NCBI GenBank assembly: GCA_947568835.1
Contig: OX387610.1
Location: 10,893,001 to 10,957,000 of the forward strand
DNA: 64,000 nt
Origin: Protonemura montana
Lineage: Eukaryota > Arthropoda > Insecta > Plecoptera > Nemouridae
Direction of reading: 5' to 3'
The translations under genes and the position numbers were made by a program. The notes beneath the pieces are model-generated. The model was given only the letters and a program-made list of their open reading frames with translations. It was not told where the DNA came from and did no database searches. Below, piece after piece: positions 1 to 20,821 of this stretch (position 1 is the stretch's first letter; each line of letters begins with the position of its first letter).

Positions 1-8024
<8,024 letters not shown>

Positions 8025-9589
8025 CCGCCGCGGTTGCTCTCGCCTCTGTACATAACCACCACTCTTTCTCTAACTTATTTCCCGTTCGCTCTAGGGACTA
8101 TATCGAAGAGATATTAAATATTCCGCCTCGGCTGGGCGTTTGTTTGCCGCTAATCGTGAGCTTGATCCGTTGCTCAATCATTACTCCTGGAAGTTACCGT
8201 CCGATCCCATCCCAAAACCTGTTACATGTAGTATTTTTTTGTGCAATTTTTATTTGCCATAGAGTTTTGAGCTCTGCAGACATTTTTTCTTTGGATTGGA
8301 GTGGTAATAAGAATCTGGATGTTAGTGGTGTCTCTGATTGCAGACGGTGAAGAAATGCATAGTTTTGACGCTGACTTTGATGGTAAGGATTCGTGACATG
8401 GTTCTATATCTGTATAGTTGTTTGTTTTATTTACAAGTAGGGAATGTGATAGTTCTATTAGTATATAATCATAACCCTACCTCCGGTGGTTGTACAGCAA
8501 AACTGCTTTATAAACTTCCAATTTTTTTTTATTTTTTTTATTTCCAATTTATTGTTTATGGCTCTTTTGCCCTTCTACAATATATGTACCACACATCACT
8601 TGCACCCAACCAAGGTACAAGTTAGCAAGCATAATTTTACATAAATACATAAGTAGGTACAATAATAGCATACATTTTTAATATTACAATTCACAATTCA
8701 CTTTTTTAGCCTTTCCTTCAGTTCACTCACAGATCTTAAAATGCATGTGGTTGGTGTATTTCAGTTGCATGGCTGAAGAGCTGCAGAGTAGAATGAGAGC
8801 ATAGGGGAGACTTTGCGGCTAGTACATTTAACCTAGGATGGTCAAGTGACAGTGAGATGAACGGAATAAATCCAGTCAAGGTAGCAGAGTTGATTTGCAA
8901 CTGCAAACATATTTTTTACAATAACAATACATACATGATTATGAATGCGGTACTTGTAGGTTAATTAATGCAAATTCAGCCATAAAAACCTGAAATCGAC
9001 ACCGAATGCAAATAAGGTACATGTTAGACTTCATAAATGCGTAGCGGCAGTGAACAACTTCTCTAGTGAACCCAATTGAGAGATAGAAATTCAAAGATTT
9101 CACGGAAGATCACATCACGGATTTCACATCAGCTCGCGACCTGTCATTTTCAAACGGGTTCGACTCTCGGCTCCGGTCGGCGGCCCATGTGCTTCCCGCG
9201 CGGCCTATGTGCTTCCCGCGCGGCCTATGTGCTTCCCGCGCGGCCTATGTGCTTCCCGTGCGTCTACAGCTCAGGCGATCGATACTCTTTTACTTTCTGC
9301 TCGCCTGATACTACAGTTGGCGTTTGCGACGAAATTTTAGCATCTCGGACCGTTCAGTCAGCCTTCGCTGGTAGGCAACCCTGTGTGCTTCTATGTAACG
9401 CTGGGTGCCTATCATGCCAGAGTATCTGTGTAAAATTTGTGAGTTGAATTCATCGGTCTGTTTGTAGTAAATATTTTACCTTTTATTTTGTTTTTTATTA
9501 TATTTTATATTATTTTCATTTTCATATTATATATTTATTATATATCATAATTATTATCAGTTCCAGGATACAATTTCCAACCTTCCAGT
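8025..9589. other. USP7 3' flank and gene-free stretch
   Basis: This holds the presumed USP7 3' untranslated region (candidate AATAAA at 8865-8870), A/T-rich sequence and one short GC-rich minisatellite (9180-9264). No exon-like reading frame with homology was seen on either strand. Confidence 0.5.
9180..9264. repeat. 20-bp GC-rich tandem repeat, about 4 copies
   Basis: The unit 'gtgcttcccgcgcggcctat' recurs at exact 20-bp spacing (9190, 9210, 9230, 9250; the last copy has changes). It is strikingly GC-rich within an A/T-rich region. The frame stays open through it only because the period is short, so it is not taken as coding. Confidence 0.85.
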
Positions 9590-10165
9590 TTTTTTATAAT
9601 AATAATATTAATACTTTTATTTGTCAGAAGATCATTGTACAACGAAATCAAAAATAGTCACTTTATACAGGTTATGTCCCTAATCCTAGTATACTAATTT
9701 TAATCTGTTAACTTCATATTTAAAAACTTTGTCGTTGAGTAAAAACACTTATCTATAAACAATGTTTTTAGCTTATCTTTAAAATTGCTTTTGCCTCTTA
9801 AGATTTTAATTTCCTTTGGTAATTTGTTGAACAGTCTTCTGCCTGCATAAAAAGGTTCTTTCTTGTATAACTCTAGGCAGTGGGCTTCTTCTTCTAGATA
9901 ATCTTTATTTCTGGTTTTGTGAGAACTTATTTTTCCACATCGTCATCTTGCTTGGCCCAGTCTACTATAAAAAGTATTGTACAGTACATATATTTGTGCC
10001 TTCATTGCACAAGGCACAGCAACACCTAGCCCACAGCACATTAAGTGCATCACTTAGAATGCTCATTATTTCAGGACATGTTTTAACATTATCTTGAAGT
10101 AGCAATGTCTACATAGCACCGGCGTCCAGTTTTCCATTTCAAATGCGTTGCAAACTCTGATAAAA
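9590..10165 (-). mobile_element. LINE, 3' fragment (jockey/CR1-like)
   Basis: On the minus strand one frame reads SHKTRNKDYLEEEAHC, then FYAGRRLFNKLPKEIK, and near the end CFYSTTKFLN. This is the typical C-terminus of a non-LTR reverse-transcriptase ORF and parallels the end of the long copy at 45860-47545 (IKLFNKLP, then ECFYSVKEFLNT). The 3' end is an A/T-rich (ATT)n tail near 9590. The 5' boundary is unclear; upstream sequence to about 10165 is degraded. It lies between the convergent USP7 and RINT1 genes. Confidence 0.75.
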
Positions 10166-10636
10166 CATTTAACATTGTAAGAAAGTGGCATTCAAACGTT
10201 ATTTTTCTATTAAGATTGCTAAAACCAGTGATCCATGCAAGGAATCAAGGATGTATCTAGGTCTGAAAGAAATTCAGTCATTTTTATTAGATATATTTTA
10301 TTGTAACAAATTATAATTATAAATTTAACCCCTGAAAAGAGTTAAAGAAACAGTAAAAACTTTAACAAATCAGGCCTTAGCAATCACCGCCCAATGTCTC
10401 ACATGAATGTTATTAAATGACAATCCCAGCAGCCAGCATCGAATCCTTCTAGTGAATAATTCATTTTTGCCTTCATTTCCTGTTTCACGCAATTATCTTA
10501 AACGGAATGGGATAGTTCATTAATTTTTTAGGGTGCAAAGAAAGTGGAGTATTTGTATGTACCAACACAAACAATTCTTCGGTTTTGCTTGGAACTAACG
10601 AGCGAGGGCTGAAACGGTAGTAATGTCGGTGCTGAA

Positions 10637-13600
10637 TCACAAGCTCGCGATATCTGTCCGCGATGCGAGGATTTCCAGGGCGCGACCGACGGACAGACGA
10701 TGGACGCCAACGTCAGCAAGAACCTCCGTACCCTACGCATATGCAAGTCACTTTTACACTTCTTTTTACTCTTCATTTAGGTTTGGCCAAGTCGCATGTC
10801 AAATGTTAAACTTTAAAATAAGAGAGAACTTATGCTCTGAATTTATTAAGTGATGCCACCTTCATTTGAGCACATCATTTTTGCACTTCAGTTGCCTAGC
10901 AATGCAGTTTAGTATGAACCAATTGAGATTTTGGGGTACAAGGTAGAAGCTGAATGTTATTTTAGTAATTAACTAGAAAATTTTAACTTCAAGGACAAGG
11001 ATGCAACACATTTTATGCAAGTATACTTAAATTATTTAATTCCCAAAACTGCAACACAGGGTTCAGATTTGGTTGGAGTTATTTCAGAAAATTAACTGTT
11101 TTTAGAAACTTCCTTTTAAGTGGAAGAAAGCTGGGTATAGTGATTAACTTTGTTTACTAGTAATCTTTGCAAGTAAGGGAGTTCCGTTTCCATCCATGCA
11201 TACCTGCGGTCTGTCAACTGCGTCGGAACGTTCAGCATCGTGCAGTGTTTCCCTTAGCAACAGCGCAGACCCTCGGGGCAGCGCCAGCAGCAGGCACGAC
11301 TCCTTCACCCTGCGAAGTTTGCACACTCGATACTTTGATACGAAGTCCAAGATAATTGGGCTGTTCTGACTTTGTGTAGTCATTAGCAGGGGTTAATTGG
11401 CTGTGGGAGAAACACATGTTGATGGTGAAGCTAGCCTGGCATGGCAGGGAGCCAAGGTTGAACCTGGTGCCAGAACGAAGCCTGCTCCTGATAACAGAAC
11501 CAAAAGCCAGCCACCGCTCAGCCTTGTCTCTTCGACACACTGTGTTTGCTGCTCCTGTCAAACAGCACCAAGGACCGGCCACCGCTTAGCCTTGTCACTT
11601 TGACACACTGTGTTGGCTGCTCCTGTCCAACAGCACCAAGGACCGGCCACCGCCTAGCCTTGTCTCTTCGACACACTGTGTTTGCTGCTCCTGTCTAACA
11701 GCACCAAGGACCGGCCACCGCCTAGCCTTGTCTCTTTGACACACTGTGTTTGCTGCTCCTGTCCAACAGCACCAAGAGCCAGACACTGGTTAGCCTTGTC
11801 CCTTTGACACACTGTGTTGGCTGCTTCTGTCCAACAGCACTAAGAGCCAGACACTGCTTAGCCTTGTCCCTTTGACATACTGTGTTGGTGCTTTCTCTTT
11901 GGCTGTCTCTGTTCCTGTTGAAATACAGGCTACTGATGAAGCTCGCTTGGCATAGGCAAGTGAGGACAGTTTTTCCACAGTTGAAATTTGGAATTCAGAA
12001 TTAGTATCTATTTTTCATTAAAAATTGTCTCTTACTAGAAAAGTACGGATAACTACTCACTCAGGAAACAGTGATTCGGGCTTTGGACAGTACTGTCCAA
12101 ACATCGGGAAGAGATTGCGAGTCATGTCGAAGTGAAGCTGCAATGCACCGCCCTCGTTGAAGTTGTTTTGCAGCACCACTTCCTCGTAGACAAACTGCAA
12201 CAGCGACAAAATTAATTGGTAATCGCCTTTTGCATGAAGAGACGTGCAGTTGCTCTTGATTTTAGGTTCAAGCTTGTTGTCCATTATAACAAAAACTATT
12301 TAAACTGGGTTTTGAATGATGCTAAGTAAATAAGAACAAATTTTTCACAAACAGGTACGAGTTACGAAACTAGTGCTAAGGTTAGATTAAGTAGACACGA
12401 GTTTAAACACAATAATGTCGTTCAATATATTTCTGAGTAAGCACGATGTAAACTAACATCCATCGCTTTAAGTTCAAATCTATCTCTTGAACAGACCTGA
12501 CTGTGCATACCAGTCACGCTTCCAGAAACTGAATTGCCCTAACTTTAAAACAGATTTTCTTATTCAAGAAATTCTAGTTATTGGGCAGTGTACGACAATG
12601 CGCCTACCCCTATGTAATGAGCTAAAGAAATGGATGGAGGCAGAAATTTATTGAAAGGAAACTTAAGTCTAGATTTACTTTAAATACATGGCATTATTGG
12701 CATACATATTCTATAAATAGACATCGCTGTTTAACCGTTGGTTTAACTGGTAACCTGGTAACTATAATGGTAAGAGTGCCAAAAGTTTGGTGTATGTAAT
12801 GGGGAAGAGAACGGAAGGAACGTGACTTATGGAGGTTAAAAAAGGTGGTAGCATTAGATGAAGAGAGTTGTACGATATTTTGACCATGATTTCATCAGAG
12901 TTCTACTTTACACTAAAAGAAAGTAGAGTTCTTCTACTCCATGTGGGTGAGGCAACAAAGCTCTCTCTGCAACTATCCCAATCACATTTTTTTAAATTGC
13001 TGAGTTGTATTCCTTTTTTCCCCTCTTTCCCACTAAAAAACAATCTGGTCAAGATGGTCAAGATGTTCAGGTGAGCAAGTATACCTCTATACATAGCCAC
13101 GATAGGTTAGAGACAACAAACCAAGCAGATGTAACATACCTGATTGAGCTGCTTTGCAATGGACCGCCAGGCAAGAGCGAACAGTGGTGTTGCCAGCACT
13201 TGCTCTAGCCGGTGTAACTTGGCTGACAGGACTTGAAAGACGGGGCACACGGATGGCGTCAGGCTCGGGTGGATGAGATCTTGCGGGGACGTCATCGCAT
13301 ACCATCTGGCAACAAATGGGGATGAATGGAAATTATTGTTGATTCAGTTATGTGTTGTACGGTTTTGCTCTGTTGAGACTGACTTGCAGTCCTAAAAAGA
13401 ACTTTTTAGGTCCTTTTTATGACTGCAGGACAGCCTCAACAAAGCAAAACTGTACAACTCTGAACCACTTCGGCACTCCATTGATTCATTTTTTTTTATT
13501 AACAACATGCGGTTTTGACAACAGTCCATGTGGCTTCGGGGAATCGGTGTGTGGTGATGAGAATGATAAATCTAGCCTAGCCTAGAAGGGAGCAAGGGAA

Positions 13601-16600
13601 TCCTGCTGCTGGCACGTAACCTACTCCCTTGGAAGAGTAAACCAAGGGGACCTCTGGCTTAATGCCCCCTTTGCCAGGAACAGATTTTCTCTCCTACTTT
13701 ACAGCCTGTTTGAAGTTCATAATCAGCTTACCTTTCACTGAAGTCATTTAGTTCATAGGTAAAATCAAAGGGTCAGTGTTAATTTTAAACTAATTGCTGA
13801 GAAAATGAGCTGGCAACACTTGAAGTCACCCGATGGTGCTTGAGGCCTTCCTCTTTAACAAACCACTGTAATAAAATAATTATGATTCAAAATATTTATA
13901 CATGCATATCAATCTTTGAGGTTAGCATTAATAAAAATATTTTAGCATAAACCAGTCTTAAATGTGAGATTCTGCAAGAAATACCAAAATTACATTTATC
14001 AGTACTCGAAACTGCGAGGGCTCTACCCAATGGAATCCTGTACTGTTGTCTACGTTGTCATTTGGCGAGAATTTTTTGCAAGGATAGTTTAACATTAACG
14101 CTATGAAAATATCCCATGTCATTAGACCAGTACCGAAGGGCCCTTTGCCAAAACGGTGCTTTGTTAAACACCACAAATCAATCTCCACTAGCAACATCAA
14201 GCCAGGCGTCAACGCACTTGTCCTTGCGATACGGTCGCGATCGAGCCGCCGTCTCAAGCATGACAGACTCGCAGAGCGTGTCTAGCAAGTCGTCGCGCAT
14301 GCGGTGGTACAGCGCCAACACGCCATCGAAGACCCCGCCCTCAATGTCGACCTCGGCGATGCCTTCGCTGCGGGTGCGATGGAGCTGCAGTTGCAGGAAA
14401 CTCTGCAACAAGGGGTTTGGTCAGTGCTTCAGATGTAGGACCCATTTTGGAACCATACCATTTGAACCGATTCATTCAATTCAATGTTTGTTCATTAATA
14501 ACTTAGGTTAAGAATTAATCTGAATTAATCTGGTGATCGCTAGATGATATTGATTGAAGATATGTATTTTAACATTTGAGAAGCTAGCTTTGAATGATTA
14601 GCTACAACAATATAATGTCAGTTAACAGTTTGGCAATTGCCAAGAATTCATATGGGAATGTCTCCATCGCTGTAACTGATCTCACAGTCAGAAGATTCCA
14701 CAAAAGGAAACCGTACCATTGCTATACATTTTAATTACATTGAACATTACTCATGAATCATGATTGTGCAAATTATGCCTGTGGCAATAAAAGACAAATA
14801 CATAATTACATAATCACTGCCACAACCATTACCACCTGTTGCTGAATTGTTTGGTTCTATTTTACCCTATGTTTAAATCTGAGTTGGACATTGAACTTAC
14901 AAAAGCATCTAAATTTCACTGCATGTGATTGGAAGTCGCCATGAAAGTTGTTTGAACTCCAATTTGTTGAAGAGTTACACAAGTTACAAGGCTGGACCTC
15001 AGTTAAGTATTAACTAAACCCAATAAACCCAAACTATTAACCACTAGTTAGGCCTGTACTGGAATATGGGGGCATGGTGTGTGACCCGTACCGACTAGAC
15101 CAAGTGAAAGCAGTGGAAAGTGTCCAGAGGCAGGCAGTAAGGAAAGTCACGGGAAGGGTGAAATGGTGGAGCTGGGACCCAGCTAGCAAATCCCACGTCC
15201 CAAAATTAGGATGGGAAAGCCTTAGCCAAAGAAGAGGGGAAGCAAGGTTGTGTGGGCTGAATAGAGTCCCGAGTGATAATGAAGGCTGGAATGATAAGGA
15301 CTGGCATTGAGGAAACCCTTAATGGAAGGCACGACCAACAACTGAGGGAGAAGGGAACCAAAATTAAGGTTGGCAGAAACTCCTTCCTGGCTTGCACCAT
15401 AAGGGAATGGAATCTACTGGATCCATGTCTCAGAGAGAATGCAGCTAAGATAAGCTCAAAATTATTCAGGAGCATCCTAGATTTAGATTTAAGTTAATAA
15501 ATATTTATACCTTGCCACAGTGCTATTTTTGTACTCTTGTAAGATGTTATAATAAGTAAATAAATAAACCCAATGTGAAGCAGTTCTGTGTTTCACGGGA
15601 TCGGAACTCACTGGCTGTGTGCCCCACTCGGCGATGACAGTAGCAACGTAGGAGACCGTGTTCAGGATCACAGGAAGCCGCGAAGCCAGGGGATCTGGCG
15701 GCTCCTCTCTCAGCAGCTGCAGGAGCCGTACCCTGCAAAAAACCAGCGGAAACAAGAAGTCAGAAAAAGCCTCGATCGCCTTTAATACATTTGACTTTCA
15801 GGTTTTATTTTTAAATTTGTATGTTGGCTTAATTATGCAGCACCATAGACCATAAAACTAGAGCAGCAGGGTCCGTTGTCAAAACAGCGTATCATTAAAC
15901 ATGAGACCATTCATTCACAAATATAAATATTATAAATATGATAGGAATGATAGGCTTAGGAATGTCCCCCAATTTTATTTTCCAAACTAAATTGCATGTT
16001 AAACTAGACGAAAGGAATACATTTAGGGGCAGTCTGCATCGAATTATACCCCACAGGTTTGAATTCTTATAACACAAGTCAGAGTTCCATTATCGTAATC
16101 TCGTAAGTGAAATCCCGTCCCAGGTCTCACCGGAAGTCGTCCAGCATGTCCAGCTGCAGCTGTAGGAACTGCAAACGATGCCCCGGCTGTGGCAGACAGG
16201 CATAGCGGTCCGTGGTAGCCGCCAGCAAAGCCAGGAACCTATCAGCGCATTCCGTCACCTGAAGGTCGTCTGCTCGTGGCACCGTCCACGCGGACTCGGA
16301 CGTCAGCATTGCGTCCACCTTTTCGCCGGCCGCTGCGGGTCAAGTTTTGTTGTATGAATTCTATGCATTCATTTATGACGTTGCATGTAAGAATGTAATT
16401 TTCTTTGTCTGCAAATTTCCAACGTGGTACATGGACAATAAACATTGAATTAAATGAAAAAAAAAGGAAATCACAAGAGCACATTGATAATTTTGAGTAA
16501 TCGGTTCGTAATCGGCACGGTTTCCACCGTCAGGTATTGGATTCCAAAAAAAAGAAAAAGAAATTATTCCCACTTGAGTTAGGTCAGATTTTAAAAGCTC

Positions 16601-19579
16601 GCCAGTGAGGTAACTAAATATTTGCTAGAATCTGTCGAGCCTGCAGCTAATTCAGAGCGTCGCCAAACGAAATCGCTGAAAGGGACGATGATTTCTGACG
16701 CACTCACCCTTGCGCTCCATCTGTATCCAACGCACAAAGACATGCGCCTGAGTCAATACGCCCAGCACCCCCGGCGCCGACTGCGGGTACCCGTGCGACT
16801 CGCACATTTCACGTTCGAACCCCAATGCCTCGTCGATGGCGTGAGCCAGCATCGCCGGATCATACTCCAGCGTAGGCAACTCGGAATGGAGCTTCTCGGT
16901 TACGAGGTGGACAAGGCCAGACATCAGCTCCAGCTAAGAAGGGAAATTATGATGGTAAGCTGCTTTGTGAATTCATTTAAAATCTTCCTTTCAAACTGTT
17001 GTTAGCTCCTGCTCCTTTGCTACACTAATTTTACACCAGCCTATTCACTAATTTATATTAATTAAGTTGTTGTGTTTAACGATGAACTGTTTTGAACGAG
17101 CTCTATGGCACTGATTTTAAGCCAACGGTAAATGAGAGGATGATGATAGACCTAGCTTAGACTACAAGGGAGGAGAGGAAACCTGGTGCTGTCATGTAGC
17201 CTACTCCTCTAAAAAAGCCGATATTGTCGACTTCCTTTCAATGGCGCAAGTTGAACAACAAGATTTCTCCACAAATCCATGCTGTCAAGAGGTTGGTAAA
17301 CAAGGCTACCGAAGCCGTCGTACTAACTTCAATCCCTCCAAATTTTTCCCAAACAGAATTGGTTGTGAGTATGATTGCCACCCATCCAATACCTGACCCA
17401 GCGCAGTGATCTCTTCAGTGATCTCACGAGAACCGGTGTTTCCAACACGCCAAACCGTTCGGTGGTCATGCATCTAAATCTTGACTCATCGCAGTGTTGC
17501 TTAACCTTACTCCCAACGCACCTTGGCTGATTTGTGACGCATTCCAAGTTTGTCCATGACCGGTTGGACCTTGACTCTCACGAACCCCTCATGATCGCGC
17601 GTCCAATTCAGCGCCTGCGTGAAGAACCACTCGGGCTTGTCGGACCGGTTGGTCTGCCGAGTACCGTAGAAATGGTACATGAACCTATAAGCAACGGCAA
17701 CAGAAAGCTGCTTTAGATGCAGACCGAGTGATTTGAAGGAGCAGGGCACGAGATTGTCAGCGCCTTCTCTAGTAGTAGATTGAAATCTTATTTGGAAATT
17801 GAGCTGGGTTTCAGCTTTCTATTTTTGTTCAGCATTTTTTATTGGCAAGGTCAATTCCAATGGACTGCTTGAAAAGAAAGTTCTCAGTAGGTATGACATT
17901 TCTTAATCATCTGAGAGCACTAAGAAATTAATTTAATTTAAATTACAAGTTTACTTTAGAAACCGTAGCATGGTTAACAAGGTAAGTGTCAGATTTTCTG
18001 GGGCAATGAGAAGAATTTTGTTGCCTATTGCACCTGGCTTGGTCAGTGCTGGCACTCACCGTTTGTGCAATGGACGCAGCAGCAGTGCGATCGGCAACGA
18101 CGGCGCAGGAAAGTCCGACGCCAGCGCTGACGTGACAGTCGGGCGAGAAGCAAGGTCCACTCTGTGGTATGTCAAGGAACAGTCGGGGAATACTTGGCTT
18201 GCAGTATAAACTTTTTTAACGAGCATTTCTAGTTGGGCCCTACTGGCACGACCACATTCTCTCTTGTGTGCCAATGAAACACATGACAATATTTTAGTCG
18301 TTGTTTGTTCCCAGGAAAACTGAAATTGTTTTTCCGTGTTGTTTATCAAGTAAAATAAATGTTACTCCCACCCAACTAAAAAATGACAGCAAAGCAGATG
18401 TTTTTCTACATACATGGTAGACTGCAGAAGATGAAAATATTTTTGACTACCAGATAAAGATATTACAATCAGACTATATGTGATTTATGTACCTACCCAG
18501 AAGTATTACAACTAAAATAAAAATATCAGTTATTGCTTTGGTTATAGGTAAAGTTCATTGTACACAACATAGAAGCAGGACAGAAGGATACGGCAGCTCA
18601 AGTTGTAGCAGATATTCACAGAGTTTCTGGAAGTGTTGCAATCCCTCTGGAGATGGATACGTGAAGACGGTATCAGTAGGCTGCATCGGCCATTTAATCA
18701 GCTTCAACACCTCGTCAAATTCGCTGCAAACATCGAGACCATTGAAAACAATCAACAATTGCACAGCTGTTTCAGTTTCCAATTTACCTCTAGCTTATTC
18801 ATAATATTTAAATTGCATGTTAACTTATAGGGAATGTAGGTATAATATTAATGGTTTTACTTACACTGAAAACTTATCTTTGAGATAGTTATGCCAGTAG
18901 TGGACGGTGTTTCTGAGAAACTCTACTAAATGAGAACACTTTGAAGCTTGTAGCTTTGTGTACAGTTCGCATAGCGATCCGTACAGCTCGACGCTTTGCT
19001 GATCATCTTTTTCCAGAATCGATAGCTCTATGCCATTGCTGAAAACAACCTGAATTGGTACTCATTTTACTCGATAAGGAAAGCATTGAATTAAATGCTA
19101 AAGATGCAACAAACCTTAGCTCCTCAATATCTTTCACACAACACAAGTAAGATTGCGACTGTTCTAAAAGCTCTATTTTTGAAATGTATTCTTTCATCTC
19201 ATTAACAGATGCTTCATGTTCCATAAGCATATTCTGTGCTGCACAACTGAGCGAGTCGTACTGCGCTGTTACTGCATTTATTTCCTTGCTTATTTCTTCT
19301 ACATCTCTCACAGCATCAGTAACTTTTGAAGGAACCTCGCTACTAGCCAAAGATAACTGAAAAAAATATAAACTACCTTTAATAACATTTATTGTAAATT
19401 GGAAAGGTAAATATCTCTGGTAAAACCATATTAGGTTAAAGAAGACATACTGATTTCTCAATAATTCTTCTCTCATCGTCGAGCTGTTTACTTAATTCAT
19501 CGCACTGAAGTAAATTGATTACATTGCCCCCAAACTTTTCATCTAGTTGTTTAATAACATTTAATCGTAGGTCGTCCAT
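10637..19579 (-). CDS. RINT1: RINT1 (RAD50 interactor 1 / TIP20 family)
   Basis: Subunit of the NBAS-RINT1-ZW10 tether for Golgi-to-ER vesicles at the ER membrane; the human protein also binds RAD50. Fourteen minus-strand exons join in phase: 19579-19451, 19356-19115, 19038-18865, 18723-18592, 18161-18060, 17684-17522, 16933-16708, 16332-16131, 15732-15612, 14402-14218, 13305-13140, 12194-12061, 11309-11204, 10732-10637 (TGA). The product is 725 residues (human 792). The N-terminal third is helical/coiled-coil (LDDERRIIEKS). Family signatures follow: FYGTRQTNRSDKPEWF, GFERE..ESHGYPQS, TTDRYACLP..RLQFLQLQLDMLDDF and NNFNEGGALQLHFDMTRNLFP. The last two short exons complete the conserved tail (RGSALLLRE, EVLADVGVHRL). 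The start is the only Met upstream of the first good donor. The donor at 18591 (gtatcc) is weak. Introns hold a 68-bp minisatellite, SINEs, a LINE piece and a hairpin. Confidence 0.95.
11440..11900 (-). repeat. 68-bp minisatellite, about 6 units, in the last-but-one RINT1 intron
   Basis: The block 'gccttgtc' recurs every 68 bp (11521, 11589, 11657, 11725, 11793, 11861). Read on the minus strand the unit is the same as in the plus-strand array at 26130-26850 (taagcggtggccggtcc...gacaggagcagccaacac...). Both arrays have the same flanks, including a 'ggcaccgggttca' stretch and 'gccaggctagctt', so they are copies of one composite element in opposite orientation. Because 68 is not a multiple of 3, several frames look open; none is coding. 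Confidence 0.9.
12288..12425 (-). repeat. Interspersed repeat with 'gttacgaaac' core
   Basis: On the minus strand this matches 41395-41560. Both share 'tgtctactt', 'ccttagcact', the 'acgaaac' core region, and 'cttagcat..ttcaaaaccca' followed by 'aaatagttttt'. A shorter relative lies at about 6990-7045 in a USP7 intron. The element class is not recognised. Confidence 0.6.
13354..13458. repeat. 105-nt hairpin with 46-bp stem in a RINT1 intron
   Basis: The two 46-nt arms (13354-13399 and 13413-13458) are reverse complements without gaps, with about six substitutions, around a 13-nt loop. The arms begin gttgtac and end gtacaac. It lies in the intron between exons 10 and 11 of RINT1. It could be a very short foldback transposon or a small-RNA precursor. 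The transcribed orientation (RINT1) would form the same hairpin. Confidence 0.8.
13495..13678 (-). repeat. 5S-derived SINE, 3' part
   Basis: This matches the tail half of the SINE (acatgcggttttgacaac... through ...ctagcctagaaggg... to ...ccaaggggacc), with the 5S-like head missing. It lies in a RINT1 intron. Confidence 0.75.
14115..14180 (+). repeat. 5S-derived SINE, 3' terminal fragment
   Basis: The stretch 'cattagaccagtaccg...ccaaaacggtgctttgttaaacaccacaaat' is the last 60-70 bp of the SINE. It ends about 40 bp from RINT1 exon 10 (14218). Confidence 0.7.
15048..15580 (+). mobile_element. LINE, 3' fragment (second family)
   Basis: Two overlapping frames read RPVLEYGGMVCDP..RLDQVKAVESVQRQAVRKVTGR and then REKGTKIKVGRNSFLACTIREWN..DP. 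This is the usual C-terminal part of non-LTR reverse transcriptases found in arthropods. A frameshift near 15275-15310 separates them, so the copy is dead. It ends in a 'taagtaaataaataaa' tail. It is inserted in the RINT1 intron between exons 9 and 10, antisense to RINT1. Confidence 0.8.
17069..17463 (-). repeat. 5S-derived SINE, near full length, diverged
   Basis: The tail (tttaacgatgaactgtttt) and the head (gagaaccggtgtttccaac, gccaaaccgttcggt) are both present. The 5S-like block is partly duplicated at 'gatctcttcagtgatctcacg'. It fills most of the RINT1 intron between exons 6 and 7. Confidence 0.85.
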
Positions 19580-20035
19580 AATAATGATAATTTAGAGCTA
19601 ATTTAAAGTAAACATTTCCGAAACGCATGACAAGTGTGAGCTGTCATTTGTTGAGCTGAACTGGATTCGAACCCTAGCCTAGCGGCAATTTGGCGCGAAG
19701 TTTGTATGTTTTGAATCATAACATCGACCATTTAAAATAAGAATTAACAACCTATCTTTTGGCAGGAATCTTCTTTGTGGATAATGACCTAACCTGTGTG
19801 CGTTTTTATTAGCATTCTGCTTCTTTGCACCAAAATTGCTCCAAATTTAAATTCGAAACTCAAATTCGAGATTGGCAAATTCAGTCCTGTTATGATCGGT
19901 AAAGTTAGGTCGTGGAGTTGGACAACGTTGGGTAGCGTAAGACGACGATAGCTTTTAGAGATTTGATCTTTTTGCACGGAAAATTTTAACTCCTTTCACA
20001 CAAGCCCCATTTATATTTTGCGCCATCTCACTGAA

Positions 20036-20360
20036 CAGCCATTTCGGTGTTGAATACACCGATTCTCGTGAGCTCACCGAGCCTAGCAAGAAGCAACACT
20101 ACGCTTTGGATGGGTGACCATCATACACATGACCAGTTCTGTTCGGGAGAGAGGTTGGAGGGATGAAAGTTAGTACAGCAACTTCACTCGCCTTGCTTAT
20201 CAACCTCTCGTCAGCATAGATGTGTAGAGGAATCCTGTTGTTCGCGTTGTAGCATCTTTCGGAAGGGACGTTAAGCCGGTGGTCCCCGTAGTGCTCTTCG
20301 ACAGGAGTAGGCTAAGTCTCAGCACCGGATTTCCATTCTCCCTTTAATGCTAGGTAAGGT
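20036..20360 (+). repeat. 5S-derived SINE, older copy lacking its 3' end
   Basis: It begins at 'cggtgttgaatacaccgattctcg' and runs through the 5S-like block (gcaacactacgctttggatgggtgaccatc) to 'gctaggtaaggt'. It is directly followed by a second, better preserved copy. Confidence 0.85.
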
Positions 20361-20374
20361 ACATCATTATCCTA

Positions 20375-20821
20375 ACGAATGGTTTGGCGTGTTGGAAACA
20401 CCGGTTCTCGTTAGATCACCGAAGTTAAGCAACACTGCGCTGGGTCAGGTATTGGATGGGTGACCATCATACACATGACGAGTTCTGTTCGGGAGATAGG
20501 TTGGAGCAAAGGTTGGAGAGATGAAAGTTACTACATCAACCTACTCGCCTTGCTAATCAACCTCTCGACAGCATGGATTTGTGGAGGAATCCTGTTGTTC
20601 GCGTTGTACCGTCCTTCGGAAGGGACGTTAAGCCGGTGGTCCCCTTGGTGCTCTTCGATAGGAGCAGGCTACGTGCCGTCACCGGGTTTCCCCTCCTCCC
20701 TTATAGGCTAGGTTAGGTCATCATCATCCACTCATTCACCGACGCCATTAGACCAGTGCCACATGGCCAGATGTCAAAACAGTGCGTCGTTAAACATCAC
20801 AAATAATAATAATAATAATAA
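20375..20821 (+). repeat. 5S-derived SINE, full length
   Basis: The head is 'tggtttggcgtgttggaaac', followed by the 5S rRNA-like block with 'cgaagttaagcaacactgcg' and 'tattggatgggtgaccatc'. The body is shared with all other copies, and the tail ends in an (ata)n run. Imperfect flanking repeats (catcattatccta before, catcatcatccta after) suggest a target-site duplication. Confidence 0.9.

Noticed and set aside
11144-11204. Read-through end of RINT1 at the stop near 11144
   Set aside because: A good donor (cag/gtatgc) at 11203 and a downstream exon at 10732-10637 with the conserved family C-terminus fit better.
20460-20711. An 83-codon frame, and similar frames at 60437-60982 and 57463-57715
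   Set aside because: All are translations of the SINE body and recur wherever a copy lies.
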